Shown: positions 53,232-62,884 of the stretch, in pieces
How positions within the stretch are numbered: position 1 is the first letter of the stretch
Layout: each line of letters starts with the position of its first letter
DNA from: Dyella sp. AtDHG13
Lineage (GTDB): Bacteria; Pseudomonadota; Gammaproteobacteria; Xanthomonadales; Rhodanobacteraceae
NCBI RefSeq assembly: GCF_003201105.1
Contig: NZ_QICJ01000002.1
Location: forward strand, 601,913-665,912
DNA length: 64,000 bases
Direction: 5' to 3'
Position numbers and translations under genes: made by a program
Notes under the pieces: generated by a model
Database searches by the model: none
Seen by the model: the letters and a program-made list of their open reading frames with translations, nothing else
Told to the model about the DNA's origin: nothing

Positions 53232-53606
53232 TCAGCTGCCAGAGAGTTTGACTGGCGTGCACAGGGCGACGGTGAAACCGGGCCCGTACGTCGTCCAGTC
53301 GGAGATGTTGAACACGGTGTACCAGCCGCCATTCCACTGCACGAGGTCAGCGTCCAGTCCGTCTGCCCCGGCGACCAAGGGAAACTTCGAATGCACCATG
53401 ATTGAGCCGGTGACGTACGAGCCCTCGGGAAAACGTTTGAGGATGTCGCCCTGGTCATTGGTCACGACACCCGAGAACGGCGTGTCCGTCGGCGTGTCCA
53501 CGGCAATGCCATCGTTGCCCACGGTCTGCGCATTCCGCCGGCACACGAGCGTGCGATCGACGAACTCGCGTGAGTTGAGCACGCGAGTGACGTTCAGACG
53601 TGGCAT
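53232..53606 (-). CDS. Head-tail joining region protein
   Basis: 124 residues, no transmembrane segment. LNVTRVLNSREFVDRTLVCRRN and GGWYTVFNISDWTTYGPGF are typical of small beta-rich joining proteins encoded between the gp10-like and terminator genes. No named domain assigned; role inferred from position. Confidence 0.6.
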   Translation of the reverse strand: MPRLNVTRVLNSREFVDRTLVCRRNAQTVGNDGIAVDTPTDTPFSGVVTNDQGDILKRFPEGSYVTGSIMVHSKFPLVAGADGLDADLVQWNGGWYTVFNISDWTTYGPGFTVALCTPVKLSGS

Positions 53607-53609
53607 CGG

Positions 53610-54089
53610 TTACTTCTTCCTGAGGACGTATGTGATGGAGTTCCGTAGGGAGCCGGTATCGATCAGCGGCACCTGACCGGTGCGTCCGCGGCGCCGACGC
53701 GCAGCCAGCGTCGATTCGGCCAGTGCCGGGGGAACACCTGCATTGATCGTCGCCTTCACCGAGTTGGACGCCACGATGCCGGCGCGGTGGAGCGCCTTAT
53801 CGGCTCCCATCGCATTGCCCGACATGGCCGCGTCCGCGCCTTTTTTGAGCTCGTCCGTGGCCGCATCCTGCGCTTTCTCTACGCCAGGCACCAGGAAGGG
53901 ACGCGCCGGCAGGTTGTTCACTGGTGAGCCGCGCTCCTGGATGTAGCCAATCGTGGCGTTGTTGATGGCTTCGCCATCCTGGCGTTCCGTGGTGGTCGCC
54001 GGGATGCCGATCAGAACCTCATTGGATGCCAGCTGCTGGATGGACCGGAGGACGGATGCCACGTTGTCCTTGGTCATCTTCACAGCCAT
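53610..54089 (-). CDS. Tail completion/morphogenesis protein (HK97 gp10-like)
   Basis: 159 residues. EVLIGIPATTTERQDGEAINNATIGYIQERG and LPARPFLVPGVEKA match phage morphogenesis proteins of the gp10 group, and the C-terminus IDTGSLRNSITYVLR is a common ending. Closes the tail at the head interface. Confidence 0.78.
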   Translation of the reverse strand: MAVKMTKDNVASVLRSIQQLASNEVLIGIPATTTERQDGEAINNATIGYIQERGSPVNNLPARPFLVPGVEKAQDAATDELKKGADAAMSGNAMGADKALHRAGIVASNSVKATINAGVPPALAESTLAARRRRGRTGQVPLIDTGSLRNSITYVLRKK

Positions 54090-54090
54090 A

Positions 54091-54489
54091 TCAGCAACCG
54101 CCGAGTTGCATACCGCCGGAACCGATCATCCGCGCGAACTGGAGGAACTGGACGCCGTAGCGGGTCATGTTCCAGAAGCCGCCATCCGTGAGGGTGACGG
54201 CGCTGGCGTCATAGCCCACCGAGACCTTGTCGACCGCCTTGGAGGTGGTCGCGCCCGTCACCTCACCAGGCGTGTTGCCATCGGTGACATCCTCTGCGGC
54301 CTGGGCTGCCAGGACAAGGTGATGGCAGGCGAACAATTCCTGCCCGAGCTGCCACCATGCACCCCACCTATCTTCCGGAAGGGTGACAGCGGCAACACCC
54401 AGCCACATGTTGACCGCCGAGTCAGGGTACACGGTTGGGTCCGTGAACTCAGGGAAGTCGGTCCGTAGCTGGGAGGCGGGAACGGTCAT
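54091..54489 (-). CDS. DUF4054 head-tail connector protein
   Basis: 132 residues. FTDPTVYPDSAVNMWLGVA and WWQLGQELFACHHLVLAAQA are diagnostic for DUF4054, a connector protein in this phage type, and RYGVQFLQFARMIGSGG closes it. Confidence 0.88.
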   Translation of the reverse strand: MTVPASQLRTDFPEFTDPTVYPDSAVNMWLGVAAVTLPEDRWGAWWQLGQELFACHHLVLAAQAAEDVTDGNTPGEVTGATTSKAVDKVSVGYDASAVTLTDGGFWNMTRYGVQFLQFARMIGSGGMQLGGC

Positions 54490-54491
54490 GC

Positions 54492-54737
54492 TCAGCTCTT
54501 GGCCGGGGTTTTGGAAGCAGCGGCGGCGGCTTTGGTAGAAGCAGCGGCCTCAGCCTCTTCGTCCGTCTGGGTCACCCCTTCCGGAACGTCCGACGAGTGT
54601 GCCTTCGTGTACCAGTGCTCGGCAACGTCCTCTTCCAGGCGCTGGATACCGGCCTTGATGGCCTCCTTCACCAACTGACCGTCGCGAACGATGGTCAGGG
54701 TGAAGTCCTTCACGATGTTGACGAGTTTGCTGGCCAT
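54492..54737 (-). CDS. Small phage head protein (STY1053-like)
   Basis: 81 residues. An N-terminal beta segment (KDFTLTIVRDGQLVKEAIKAG), then VAEHWYTKAHSSD, which resembles STY1053-family phage proteins, and an Ala/Thr/Lys-rich tail. Its ATG overlaps the major-capsid stop by one base. Possibly a head-completion or stabilising protein. Confidence 0.65.
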   Translation of the reverse strand: MASKLVNIVKDFTLTIVRDGQLVKEAIKAGIQRLEEDVAEHWYTKAHSSDVPEGVTQTDEEAEAAASTKAAAAASKTPAKS

Positions 54738-55738
54738 CAGATGCCATCCACGTAGCCCAGGGTTTCGCCGTACACCACCTCCACCACGCCGAGGCGGCCG
54801 AAGTAGGTCGTCAGCTGGTGGATGCCGCGGTATTCCAGCGGAGTGCGCTGCAGCGGGACCAGCGGGAATCGGACCAGGTTGCGGTCGTTGGTGTAGGCCA
54901 CCATGCGATTCTTGCCCGAGGCGCCGCGGCCGGCCAGCCACTTCAACGGCTGGATGTCGAGTTCACGACCGTTGATGCTATTGCAGATGGAGTTCTTCTT
55001 CAGGAACTCTAGGATGGAGATGTTACCTGCCGAGCTGATCAGGGTGCTGACCAGGTAGCTGAACTGGACGGGAGGCAACAGCAGCTTGTCCGGGCAGCGG
55101 GCGAAGGCGGAGGTCTGCCATACACCTTCCAGCAGCGTGTTCACATCCTGAAGGATTTGGTTGGGCGTGGTGGTGCCGTTATTCCAGTTGCCGGTCACGG
55201 CGTTGGTGGTGGAAACGCCAGCGTTGTTGACCAGGCCGGTGAAGCCCAGGGTCGCGTCGCCGATATAGACCTGTTCATCCACGTCCATGTTGTACTTGAG
55301 CTGCATGCCCTCGTACTTCTGCTGATCAACCGGGCGACCGAGCTTCTGGGCGCTTTCCAGTTCGGGGATGGTCCAGCCCAACTGCATGCCCCACAGGGTA
55401 AGCGGGTTGGCGGTCTTGCCGATGTCCAGCTGGATGCCGGCGATAACGTTGGCGTCCTTACCGATCCAGCTCTTGCCGTTCGGGGACGGACCACCTGCAG
55501 CGGCGAAGCTGGAATTGGTGAAGCTCGACACCTCGTCGGCGATCGAGACGTCTTCACGCAGCTGAATGTCGCGACCCCAGGTCACAGCCGCGAGCGGCAT
55601 GTGCAGGGTCTGGTCGAGACGCTCCAGCTCGCCGATCAGGAACGAGCCCGAGCTATCGATGGTGGCCGCGTCGAAGGTCATCAGACCGTCGCGCGTGTAG
55701 GCGCGCTTCACAGAGCGCGGAAGGATCAGTTCTTTCAT
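54737..55738 (-). CDS. Major capsid protein, DUF2184
   Basis: 333 residues from MKELILPRSV at 55738; the open frame upstream to 55861 runs through a terminator and is not coding. HK97-fold DUF2184 signatures: YIGDATLGFTGLVNNAGV near residue 158, CPDKLLLPPVQFSYL near 214, and KNRMVAYTNDRNLVRFPLV near 274. The most expressed head gene, with its own leader downstream of a terminator. Confidence 0.92.
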   Translation of the reverse strand: MKELILPRSVKRAYTRDGLMTFDAATIDSSGSFLIGELERLDQTLHMPLAAVTWGRDIQLREDVSIADEVSSFTNSSFAAAGGPSPNGKSWIGKDANVIAGIQLDIGKTANPLTLWGMQLGWTIPELESAQKLGRPVDQQKYEGMQLKYNMDVDEQVYIGDATLGFTGLVNNAGVSTTNAVTGNWNNGTTTPNQILQDVNTLLEGVWQTSAFARCPDKLLLPPVQFSYLVSTLISSAGNISILEFLKKNSICNSINGRELDIQPLKWLAGRGASGKNRMVAYTNDRNLVRFPLVPLQRTPLEYRGIHQLTTYFGRLGVVEVVYGETLGYVDGI

Positions 55739-55768
55739 GTGTTCGGTCTCCGAAACGCGCCCACAAAA

Positions 55769-55788
55769 AAACCGCCCGAAGGCGGTTT
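55769..55788 (-). terminator. Intrinsic terminator upstream of the major capsid gene
   Basis: Minus-strand stem AAACCGCC/GGCGGTTT with TTCG loop and a run of seven T's. It follows the cement-protein gene by 27 bases and lies 31 bases before the capsid ATG. Confidence 0.9.
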
Positions 55789-55814
55789 CAGTGCGTGGCA
55801 GCTTGTGGGTGGGA

Positions 55815-56300
55815 TCAGATGTTGTAGGCGATCTCGACATTACCCGAGGCATCAGCGGCACCCATGAAGGTGCAGTTGGCTACCTGGATCGTGTTGGTCG
55901 TATCGGAAGCGGCCTCGATGCCGCCAATCGGCTTGCCCGCCGAGGCATTCGCCACGCGGACATAGACCGTGCCGCTCAGCGCGGCCGTGCCGGCGTTGAG
56001 CTGCACAGTGGCGTAGCCTCGACGGAGAGCATTGGCCGGGCCACTGGTCGGCGGAACGGCGGTGCCCACGCCTTCCTGACTGGAGTTGGCCGGGAAGGGC
56101 TTCACCAGCAGGCAGTAGATGGCCGTGGCGACATCGCCAGCCCCGATGGGCTGCAGCTTGCCGTTGACGATCTTGCCGAACAGGCCGAAGGCCGAGAACG
56201 GAGCGGCGGAATCGAACGGGACCGTCTCGATGGTCTTGTTCTCTTCACGGGAAACCATGCCGGGAATGCCCGACGGCATGCGGTACAGGTAAGCAGTCAT
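55815..56300 (-). CDS. Structural cement protein, Gp24-like
   Basis: 161 residues. TAYLYRMPSGIPGMVSREEN is the gp24 cement/decoration signature; LRRGYATVQLNAGTAALSG and GGIEAASDTTNTIQVANC are beta-strand rich. Likely decorates and stabilises the capsid. Placed between the scaffold and capsid genes. Confidence 0.85.
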   Translation of the reverse strand: MTAYLYRMPSGIPGMVSREENKTIETVPFDSAAPFSAFGLFGKIVNGKLQPIGAGDVATAIYCLLVKPFPANSSQEGVGTAVPPTSGPANALRRGYATVQLNAGTAALSGTVYVRVANASAGKPIGGIEAASDTTNTIQVANCTFMGAADASGNVEIAYNI

Positions 56301-56313
56301 AGTCGGTGATTCC

Positions 56314-57729
56314 TCAGCGCTTGGCGTAGAACTCGCGGTTCTTCGCGTTGATGTCGGAGACAGTGGTGGTGCGACCGAAGTCGCGAGTGGTCAGGCTTGC
56401 CTTGTGCGTTCCATCGTTGTTCCTGGCGCGCATCAGGTTGGCGGCGCCGACGAATGCGGCGTTCAGGACAGGCAGCGGCAGGCGACCGAAGTCAGCCTTA
56501 TGGCTTCCCAGGAAGGGATCGATCGCAGCACGACCTGCGTCGGTCTGGTAGGCCGCATCTAGGGCCTTGCGCTGGCACTTGCACAGCGACAGAGCGCGCT
56601 GGGCGTCCGTGGTCTTGGCATCGAAGGTCGGAAGCTTGGTGCCCGGAGCAAGGATCTCGGCCAGGGCCGGAATGTTCTTTGCGCTGTCGCCCGTATAGAG
56701 CTTCACGCCAGCGTCGCTGAGCTTGCCAGCCTGTTCGGCTTCGATGACGGTGTCCATGGTGCCGTCGGGGTCTTCCGGATTTCCCTCCTCTTCATCCTCA
56801 ACCTTCTTCTTGAGCTCCTGAAGGTCGGCATCCATGGCAGTCAGCTTGTCGAGCACCTTCTTGAGGCTGTCCTCGGTCTTCGACTCTCGCTCCTTCTTCT
56901 CCCGAGCCTCGCGCTCTTCCTCGGACTCGTCTTCGTCCTTGACCTCGGAGGCGATCTTCTCGATCTCCTTCTCGTCACCGGTCTTGAACGCCGCCATCAG
57001 GCGGTCCTTCCACGACTTCTTCTTCAGTACAGGCATGTCTTGATCTCCGATTGCGCACCGCGGGCCGCAACGGCCTCGTTCAACCAGTGCGACGTGGTTG
57101 CCTAGGATGTTGCGCTGTGCCGCGCGCCCCGGTTGCTGCTGTTCGTAGTCGGCTTCGTAGCCGTTGCTCACTTCTTCGATGCCGTCCTTTTGGATGGCAT
57201 CAATGGCCCTGCGATCAGTGATCAACAGGTCGGCCAACATGAGGTCGTCCTCAATGCCGGCGCCGCGCCGCACATTGGACATGGTTCCAACGGCGTGCTG
57301 CTTGATGTTGTCGGGTGTGACGAACTCGTCGGGATGGCCTAGCGTTACCGGCTTGCCCTCGAAGCTGGCGATGGTCTCCGGGCGAAACAGGTCTTCCGCA
57401 CCTCGCGACACCCGGATCAGCTTGTCCGGTCCGCCAAGGATGGCCTCGCCGTCATCGCCAGCAATCTCGCCCTCGGCGTAGAGCATCTCGCCCGTGCGAG
57501 CCACCGGCACGTCCAGGCACAGCAGATAGCCCTCGGGCGTCAGCGAGCGCTTCTCGCCGAGTTTCGACACGGTGTAGTAGCGCGAGTGACCAGCGCCGTC
57601 GAAGTCCGTTGTCTTACGGGCTTCCTTGTAGGCAATGGCCTCGGCCTGGTCAGGCTCGTGCCCGGCCGCGATCAGCTCCTTGATGTTGGCCTCGATGACC
57701 GACTTGGAGCTGCCTTTCTTCAGGGGCAT
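56314..57729 (-). CDS. DUF2213 prohead protease fused to a scaffold
   Basis: 471 residues. Residues 1-40 carry a small phage motif (SSKSVIEANIKELIAAG, DQAEAIAYKEARK); residues 55-235 form the DUF2213 domain (YTVSKLGEKRSLTPEGYLLC, GKPVTLGHPDEFVTPDNI, ISNGYEADYE-like EVSNGYEADYEQQQPG); residues 250-320 are a very charged coiled coil (KVEDEEEGNPED), the scaffold; residues 340-471 a C-terminal domain with LCKCQRKAL. The protease-scaffold fusion is expected to process head proteins. Confidence 0.88.
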   Translation of the reverse strand: MPLKKGSSKSVIEANIKELIAAGHEPDQAEAIAYKEARKTTDFDGAGHSRYYTVSKLGEKRSLTPEGYLLCLDVPVARTGEMLYAEGEIAGDDGEAILGGPDKLIRVSRGAEDLFRPETIASFEGKPVTLGHPDEFVTPDNIKQHAVGTMSNVRRGAGIEDDLMLADLLITDRRAIDAIQKDGIEEVSNGYEADYEQQQPGRAAQRNILGNHVALVERGRCGPRCAIGDQDMPVLKKKSWKDRLMAAFKTGDEKEIEKIASEVKDEDESEEEREAREKKERESKTEDSLKKVLDKLTAMDADLQELKKKVEDEEEGNPEDPDGTMDTVIEAEQAGKLSDAGVKLYTGDSAKNIPALAEILAPGTKLPTFDAKTTDAQRALSLCKCQRKALDAAYQTDAGRAAIDPFLGSHKADFGRLPLPVLNAAFVGAANLMRARNNDGTHKASLTTRDFGRTTTVSDINAKNREFYAKR

Positions 57730-57786
57730 ATGAAATATGCGGGCTCCGCCCCCGCTCGCAGGCTTGTGTACCTGGCCAGACTCTTT

Positions 57787-58557
57787 TCACTCTGGAAGCA
57801 CAGGCTCCGGATAGCATCGGCATCCATAGATGCAGCCTGCATGCGCTCGCCGACCCGTTCGCCTATCTGCAATAGGCGGCTGGTTCCAGGGGATGAACTT
57901 TCCGTCTAGAACCTTGTGGTCTGGACGGACATCACTGTCATGCGAGGTTCGCCAGAAATAACCAGGCGATCCGATATGAACCGCCCTCGCTTCGGTCAGG
58001 GTAGAGGCTGTCCGAGACACTTCAGTCTGCGCGATCAGGTTGGCCCGGCTCGTCGCCACCTCTCCCGACCGCCCAATCTCTTTGGCGATCTCGCTGGCCC
58101 GGGTCGAATCCTCCAGACCCTTGATCGTCAGCTCGTGCACCCGCTGCGCCGCGTCCAAGGGAATGGACTTGATCAGCGTGACCTGCTCGTTCAACAGCGC
58201 CTGGAACAGCTCACCGGTGGGCGCGGTCTGAATCTCCCGACGCAACTCCCGGCTCATCTCGCCGGCGAGCTCAGCCCAGGCCATGCGGTCCCTCACATCG
58301 ACCTCGACCAGCATTCGTGACGCCGTCCGGGTTGCCCACCCGGTCAGCGCCTCCGAATACCGCTGCAACATGTCCGTGATGGTCGGGACGACCGTCGGAT
58401 CACCCGCAGGAAAGGCATCGATCAGATGCCCGACTTGGCGCGCTACACGCCTAAGCTGCGCGGCGTACTGGGTCTCCGCTTTCCGGCTTCGTACCTTCCC
58501 CCGACTCTTCTTGCGATCCGTCGCCCGCATCCTTTTCAGTGGGGTCCGGAAGAGCAT
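57787..58557 (-). CDS. Head morphogenesis protein, Mu gpF/SPP1 gp7-like
   Basis: 256 residues. RANLIAQTEVSRTASTLTEAR near 170 and CIYGCRCYPEPVLPE at the end are typical of this family (Mu gpF). ATG 58557 has GAGG six bases upstream. It overlaps the portal gene by 107 bases, which is unusually long; an alternative start at 58530 shortens that only slightly. Ejected minor head protein in related phages. Confidence 0.88.
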   Translation of the reverse strand: MLFRTPLKRMRATDRKKSRGKVRSRKAETQYAAQLRRVARQVGHLIDAFPAGDPTVVPTITDMLQRYSEALTGWATRTASRMLVEVDVRDRMAWAELAGEMSRELRREIQTAPTGELFQALLNEQVTLIKSIPLDAAQRVHELTIKGLEDSTRASEIAKEIGRSGEVATSRANLIAQTEVSRTASTLTEARAVHIGSPGYFWRTSHDSDVRPDHKVLDGKFIPWNQPPIADRRTGRRAHAGCIYGCRCYPEPVLPE

Positions 58558-59926
58558 CTTCAGCCTCGTTGATCAGGTCATCGGTGATGTTGGTCCAGAT
58601 GCCCGTCACCTCGCTGGACTGCTTTAGCTCCGACAAGGCGGTCTTCTGGCTAACCAGGCCGGCGTCGTAGGCATCCAGCACGCTCGCCGTCGTCTTCTGG
58701 GCGATATCTGCCTTGTCCGCGTCCGACTGTTGCTCAAGCGAGTTGAACTCGAAACCAAAGTCTTTCGGCGGAGCCATGCCAAGCTCGGACCGACACACAA
58801 CGTCCAACAGTTTGGTGACACCGGGACGAAGGCGCCGCTCCTGCTTGGAGCCGACACTCTCGTGGTACTGCTTCATCTCGCCGTCACCGGTCGAGTTCAT
58901 CCCCGTGGGCGACTGACCGAACAAGCGGGTAAGCGGCGTCTCTGCCGCGCCAGACAGCTGCTGGCCGAACTGCGTGAGCATGTCGGCGAGTCCAGCGAAC
59001 GTGTACTGGTGCGCGTCGAAGTCGTCCTTCGCGTCAATGAGTGTCAGCCCCTCATTGCTCTGGAACCGGCGGATCATCTCCACGTTCTTGGCCAGGGCTT
59101 CGAGCGCCGGGCCACCCATCGCGATCACCTCGCGCAGGCCTTCCACCTTGATGGTGCGCAGATGAGCCTTGTAGACCAGCTGCGCTGCGCCCTGGGTCGT
59201 GCTGTCGAACGCCACGAGGCGGTCGAATAGGCGCTCCAAAACCGACTGGCCCCAGAGGTTCTCGGCGATCTTCTGCCAGTACGGCAGATCCACACCATCC
59301 ACGCGAATGACGCGGCTGTGGTGGATACGCTGGCGAGTCAACGCCATGGCGTCCGCCACCACGTCATAGAACTGCGGCAAGCCGAAGTCCGGACCGTATT
59401 CCTGTACCAGCAGATGCAGCGTGGGCTGGACTAGCCAGCGATCAAGGACCAGCAAGCCCTTGAACTGCCCCGGACCGATCGAGTCCAGGTTGAGCGGCGT
59501 ATCCAGCTTCTGGCCGTCGATCAGCATCACGGCAATGGAGCCGCCATACAGGCGGGCCCACTTGATGTTGTCGCACAGCCGATCCCACAACTGCATCCGC
59601 TCGAAGGCAGCGTGGATCTTGGTCTGGTCCTCCGGGCTCAGTGACGTGTTCAGGTCAATGCCTGCGCGCGTCATGTCCTCGGCGATGCAGTCCACCACCG
59701 CGCCGACGATCCAGCTCGAGCGATACATCGCTTCGATCTGAACGCGGTTACGGCTGATATAGTCGAACTGATAGCTCGACCCGGACGACTGGTTGTTCGT
59801 GCCAATGCCAACCCTAGCTTCGAAGTTGGCGAAGCTGTCGCCAACCATGAAGCGCTTGCCGGACTGGGCCAATGCCTGCGCCTGAACCTTGGCGACCTGA
59901 TTTCGACGCTGCCGGTTCTTGCTCAT
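58451..59926 (-). CDS. Portal protein, DUF1073 family
   Basis: 491 residues from [10 protein letters not shown] at 59926, overlapping the terminase stop by 4 bases. Signatures: [20 protein letters not shown] near residue 70, [19 protein letters not shown] near 125, and [19 protein letters not shown] near 340. The C-terminal 60 residues are acidic and disordered. Forms the dodecameric portal for DNA packaging. Databases sometimes attach the name Acb1 to DUF1073 hits, but the position and motifs here are those of a portal. Confidence 0.9.
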   Translation of the reverse strand: MSKNRQRRNQVAKVQAQALAQSGKRFMVGDSFANFEARVGIGTNNQSSGSSYQFDYISRNRVQIEAMYRSSWIVGAVVDCIAEDMTRAGIDLNTSLSPEDQTKIHAAFERMQLWDRLCDNIKWARLYGGSIAVMLIDGQKLDTPLNLDSIGPGQFKGLLVLDRWLVQPTLHLLVQEYGPDFGLPQFYDVVADAMALTRQRIHHSRVIRVDGVDLPYWQKIAENLWGQSVLERLFDRLVAFDSTTQGAAQLVYKAHLRTIKVEGLREVIAMGGPALEALAKNVEMIRRFQSNEGLTLIDAKDDFDAHQYTFAGLADMLTQFGQQLSGAAETPLTRLFGQSPTGMNSTGDGEMKQYHESVGSKQERRLRPGVTKLLDVVCRSELGMAPPKDFGFEFNSLEQQSDADKADIAQKTTASVLDAYDAGLVSQKTALSELKQSSEVTGIWTNITDDLINEAEDALPDPTEKDAGDGSQEESGEGTKPESGDPVRRAA

Positions 59927-61518
59927 GCCGCTAGCCTGGTCCATACATCCAGCGCGCTGGCGCCAGGGTTGAATTTGATCATCACGGAGTCGGCCAGGTT
60001 CGGCGATCGCGTGCCTTCCGGCGCCTTATCGATCACGATCTTGCCCACTCCGTTGATGGTGTAGGTCGGCTGCGACAGCTCCATAATCAGCTTCTGCAGC
60101 AACGGCAGTCGGCTGGAAATGGAAATGATGCTGTCCGGGTCGACCGCCATGCCCTCGACGACGGCGCGATAGGTCTGCTGGAACCGAAGCCGCAGCGCCC
60201 ACCAAGACTGTGCCTTGCGGTTGGCGAATAGGTCCTTGTTCTTCCGCTTCTGGACCATTTCGCCATCGGGGTCGTGCACCTCGCCCGATCCACGGAAGGG
60301 TTCAGCGCGCCGCTGCGGTTCCCCGCGCTCACGCCTACCTTCATTGATCACTCGTGCATCGCCTCGCGCGCCGGCACCGAGGCCGTCTGCGTCGTAGTCG
60401 AATACCGGATAGTCGTTGGCATCGCACAGGAGGAAGGCCTTCTGCACGGTCTCGAAGATGTCGCCGCCCTTGCCTGACCACTCCTCCAGCACATCCAGCA
60501 GGATGCCCTGGCCGCCGGCGAAGGCGTTCTTGTCGTGCCCTTCGTCTGCCACGTCGAGCGCGCCGCGGCTGAGTCCCGTGATGGGAATGCCCAGCTTGAG
60601 ATGTGCGTCGATCGCAGCTTGCACCCAGGCCGAAGGGATCACTACGCCCTCCACTGAGGCCGCGTAGTCGATATCCACTTCCTGGGCCAGCGTTACCGGG
60701 TCCAGCTTGTTCCGTTGTGTCTCGTACCAGGCCTCATCCTTGCGCGGGTCGTCGCGCCAGTGGAACGTGAAGACCTTGGTCTTGCCGCTGAACCGTCGAT
60801 TGGCGAACGAGTTGCCGCGACCGTTCGGCGTGGATATGTCCTGACGGCAATTCGTCGTCGCAGAGAGCGACGCATCCACCAGCTGCGGCCGAGCCAGGAA
60901 GGCCGACTCGTCCACGATGTAGAAGCTCGAGCGACCGCCGCGGCCGATACCATCACCTGCCTCGCCCGTCATGATCGAGCCAGTCTCCGGGAACTGGATC
61001 TTCATGTACGAGGCATGCGCGCCGCGCTGCCAGCTGCCGCGGAACTCCACCGGCAGTCCAGCCAGAAACATCCTGGCTTTCTCGAACAGAGAGTCCGGGT
61101 CGCCAATGACGTCGACGTATTCCTCCTTGCGCGATCCACATCCCACGGTGATCTGTGGACGGAACAGGCAGATCGTGCAGGCCAGCGCCATCGTGAGCCA
61201 CGACATACCCATGTCGCGGGTCTTCTCGGTGATGCCGTTCTCCTGGTTAACCCAGCGCTCCAAGAACCATGTCACCCACTCCTCCTGTTTCGGGAACAGG
61301 AGAAAGGGGATGGTCGATGGCAGTCCGCGCTCGGGGTTTCGCGGGTCGAACGTGACACCCCAGTCGATGATGAACTGCGCCGGGTTGTCTCGGTAGAACG
61401 CCTTCAGTGCGGGCAGCTTGTCGGGCTGCTCGCGGATCCGCCGCAGCCGCTCCATCCGCCATTCGAACACCTGGACGTAGTCCGGGTTCTTGAAGTCGAA
61501 CGGGAACGGGATCGGCAT
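59923..61518 (-). CDS. Terminase large subunit
   Basis: DNA-packaging motor and nuclease, 531 residues. ATPase motifs: a Walker-A-like [11 protein letters not shown] near residue 97, Walker [11 protein letters not shown] near 199, then coupling [15 protein letters not shown]. The RNase-H-like nuclease Asps lie in [13 protein letters not shown] near 325 and [16 protein letters not shown] near 378. Starts one base before the terS stop ends. Confidence 0.94.
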   Translation of the reverse strand: MPIPFPFDFKNPDYVQVFEWRMERLRRIREQPDKLPALKAFYRDNPAQFIIDWGVTFDPRNPERGLPSTIPFLLFPKQEEWVTWFLERWVNQENGITEKTRDMGMSWLTMALACTICLFRPQITVGCGSRKEEYVDVIGDPDSLFEKARMFLAGLPVEFRGSWQRGAHASYMKIQFPETGSIMTGEAGDGIGRGGRSSFYIVDESAFLARPQLVDASLSATTNCRQDISTPNGRGNSFANRRFSGKTKVFTFHWRDDPRKDEAWYETQRNKLDPVTLAQEVDIDYAASVEGVVIPSAWVQAAIDAHLKLGIPITGLSRGALDVADEGHDKNAFAGGQGILLDVLEEWSGKGGDIFETVQKAFLLCDANDYPVFDYDADGLGAGARGDARVINEGRRERGEPQRRAEPFRGSGEVHDPDGEMVQKRKNKDLFANRKAQSWWALRLRFQQTYRAVVEGMAVDPDSIISISSRLPLLQKLIMELSQPTYTINGVGKIVIDKAPEGTRSPNLADSVMIKFNPGASALDVWTRLAA

Positions 61519-62180
61519 TAACTGTTGCCGGCCATCAGCTCCTGGTAGGCCTTGGCCGCCTCAATCGGGTCAGTGGGCATCGCCGCGCTCGGCGGGAGGG
61601 TGACCTCCACCTTCTTCGGATCAGCGATGTTGTAGGCCTCGCGCTCAAGCGTGATCAGCTTGTGCAGCGTGTCGCCTAGGTCTTTCATGGTCTTGGTGCG
61701 GCCTGGAAGGCTGGTGACAGCCCGGTAAAGGTCCATCATCTTGTCGGGCAACGCGATCTGGTCATCGTCACTACCGCCTGACAGAAGCTCGGCCACCTTC
61801 GCGAACAGTTCGCGGTCCGTGGTCTGCGCTTCCAGCTCGGCCAGCAGGTTCATGGCGAGCGTGCGCGCCCGGCCAATGTCCTTGCGGTGAGCCAGTCGAA
61901 CGTTGGCGATGACCTCGGCGTTGGCCTCGATGATCGCCCTATCGGTTTCCGCTCTCTCAGTGGAAACCTGGGCGGAAACCTCCCGCTTGGAAACCAGCGC
62001 TTCGGCCTTCGCCTTGATCTTGGCGGACAGGTCGCGATCCCAGCCTTCAGCCTTTGCGCGCTTGTTGATCGCTGTGTGAGAGATGCCGTGGGTGGCGGCT
62101 ATCTCGCGAACCGACAGGAGGCCAGCGCGGTAATCCGCTTCGATGCGCTCCCAATCAGTGGCTTTCTTTGCCTCAGCCAT
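61518..62180 (-). CDS. Terminase small subunit
   Basis: 220 residues. N-terminal [34 protein letters not shown] (residues 17-48 in parts) for binding the packaging site, then a coiled coil and oligomerisation part ([16 protein letters not shown]). Overlaps the large subunit by one base. Confidence 0.9.
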   Translation of the reverse strand: MAEAKKATDWERIEADYRAGLLSVREIAATHGISHTAINKRAKAEGWDRDLSAKIKAKAEALVSKREVSAQVSTERAETDRAIIEANAEVIANVRLAHRKDIGRARTLAMNLLAELEAQTTDRELFAKVAELLSGGSDDDQIALPDKMMDLYRAVTSLPGRTKTMKDLGDTLHKLITLEREAYNIADPKKVEVTLPPSAAMPTDPIEAAKAYQELMAGNS

Positions 62181-62183
62181 ACA

Positions 62184-62492
62184 TCACTTGCCCAGCGACC
62201 GAATCGCATCCAACTGCTTGTTGCACGTGATCAGGGCGTCCTTGCGAGCCCGGGCTACCCTCACGGCCTCAGCCACCGTGCGCGCCTTGGGCTGATCGAT
62301 GGGGCATGGGGTCGTCAGGTCGTCGGGAACGGACACGTACTTGGTGACCGTTTGAGTCACAACATGCGGAGTCACTGGCTCCTGCTTCACCGGTGCGCAG
62401 CCGAACAGGGCCAGCAGGACGAAGCAGACCGCCAGCAGAATCAGGGTGCGAAGGATCCAGTGCACGGTCAGTAGTCGCTCAGGGCGGGGCAT
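62184..62492 (-). CDS. Outer-membrane spanin (Rz1-like lipoprotein)
   Basis: 102 residues. A membrane segment ends in the lipobox ALFGC near residue 32, then a Pro/Val/Thr-rich periplasmic part (KQEPVTPHVVTQTVTKYVSV) and a Lys/Arg-rich C-terminus with a Cys. It overlaps the inner-membrane spanin by 25 bases, the usual Rz/Rz1 arrangement. Joins with the next protein to break the outer membrane. Confidence 0.8.
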   Translation of the reverse strand: MPRPERLLTVHWILRTLILLAVCFVLLALFGCAPVKQEPVTPHVVTQTVTKYVSVPDDLTTPCPIDQPKARTVAEAVRVARARKDALITCNKQLDAIRSLGK

Positions 62493-62884
62493 AGTTCCTC
62501 CTTCAGCGTGCCTGCGCAGGCTGGGGTGGTGGATGCCTGTTTGAACTTGGCCTGCCAGGCGGCGGCATCGGACTGGGCGGATGCCTTGTCCTTACTCAGC
62601 TGCTCGATGGCGGCTTCGACTTGCCCCTGTTGGATAGCGGCGTTCTGTTGCTCTAGCGCAGCATTGGCGTTCACCTGCTGGAGCGCCTGCGCGGATGCAG
62701 CTACCTGGGCCAGTGCTTCGCCGCGCGCCGAGTTCGCCGCATCGATCGACTTCTGGTCAACCTGTTCCTGGTGAGCGACGCCCGAGGCATAGCCGGCGTG
62801 GTGCGCATACCATCCGCCGCCGAGCAGGCACAGCGCGACGACGACCAGGACGCCGGCGTAGACGTACAGCTTGACCGGGATCAT
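62468..62884 (-). CDS. Inner-membrane spanin (Rz-like)
   Basis: 138 residues. One N-terminal anchor (residues 5-26, KLYVYAGVLVVVALCLLGGG) followed by a long coiled coil of Ala/Gln/Glu (residues 45-115) and two Cys near the end, the i-spanin plan. Overlaps the holin by 4 bases and the o-spanin by 25. Confidence 0.85.
   Translation of the reverse strand: MIPVKLYVYAGVLVVVALCLLGGGWYAHHAGYASGVAHQEQVDQKSIDAANSARGEALAQVAASAQALQQVNANAALEQQNAAIQQGQVEAAIEQLSKDKASAQSDAAAWQAKFKQASTTPACAGTLKEELCPALSDY

Noticed and set aside
55739..55861. 41-residue N-terminal extension of the major capsid protein
   Set aside because: It would be encoded by the terminator and the end of the cement gene; ATG 55738 has the family-typical start.
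58451..59926. Anti-CBASS Acb1 protein
   Set aside because: DUF1073 hits are sometimes named this way, but position after terminase, length and motifs are those of a portal protein.
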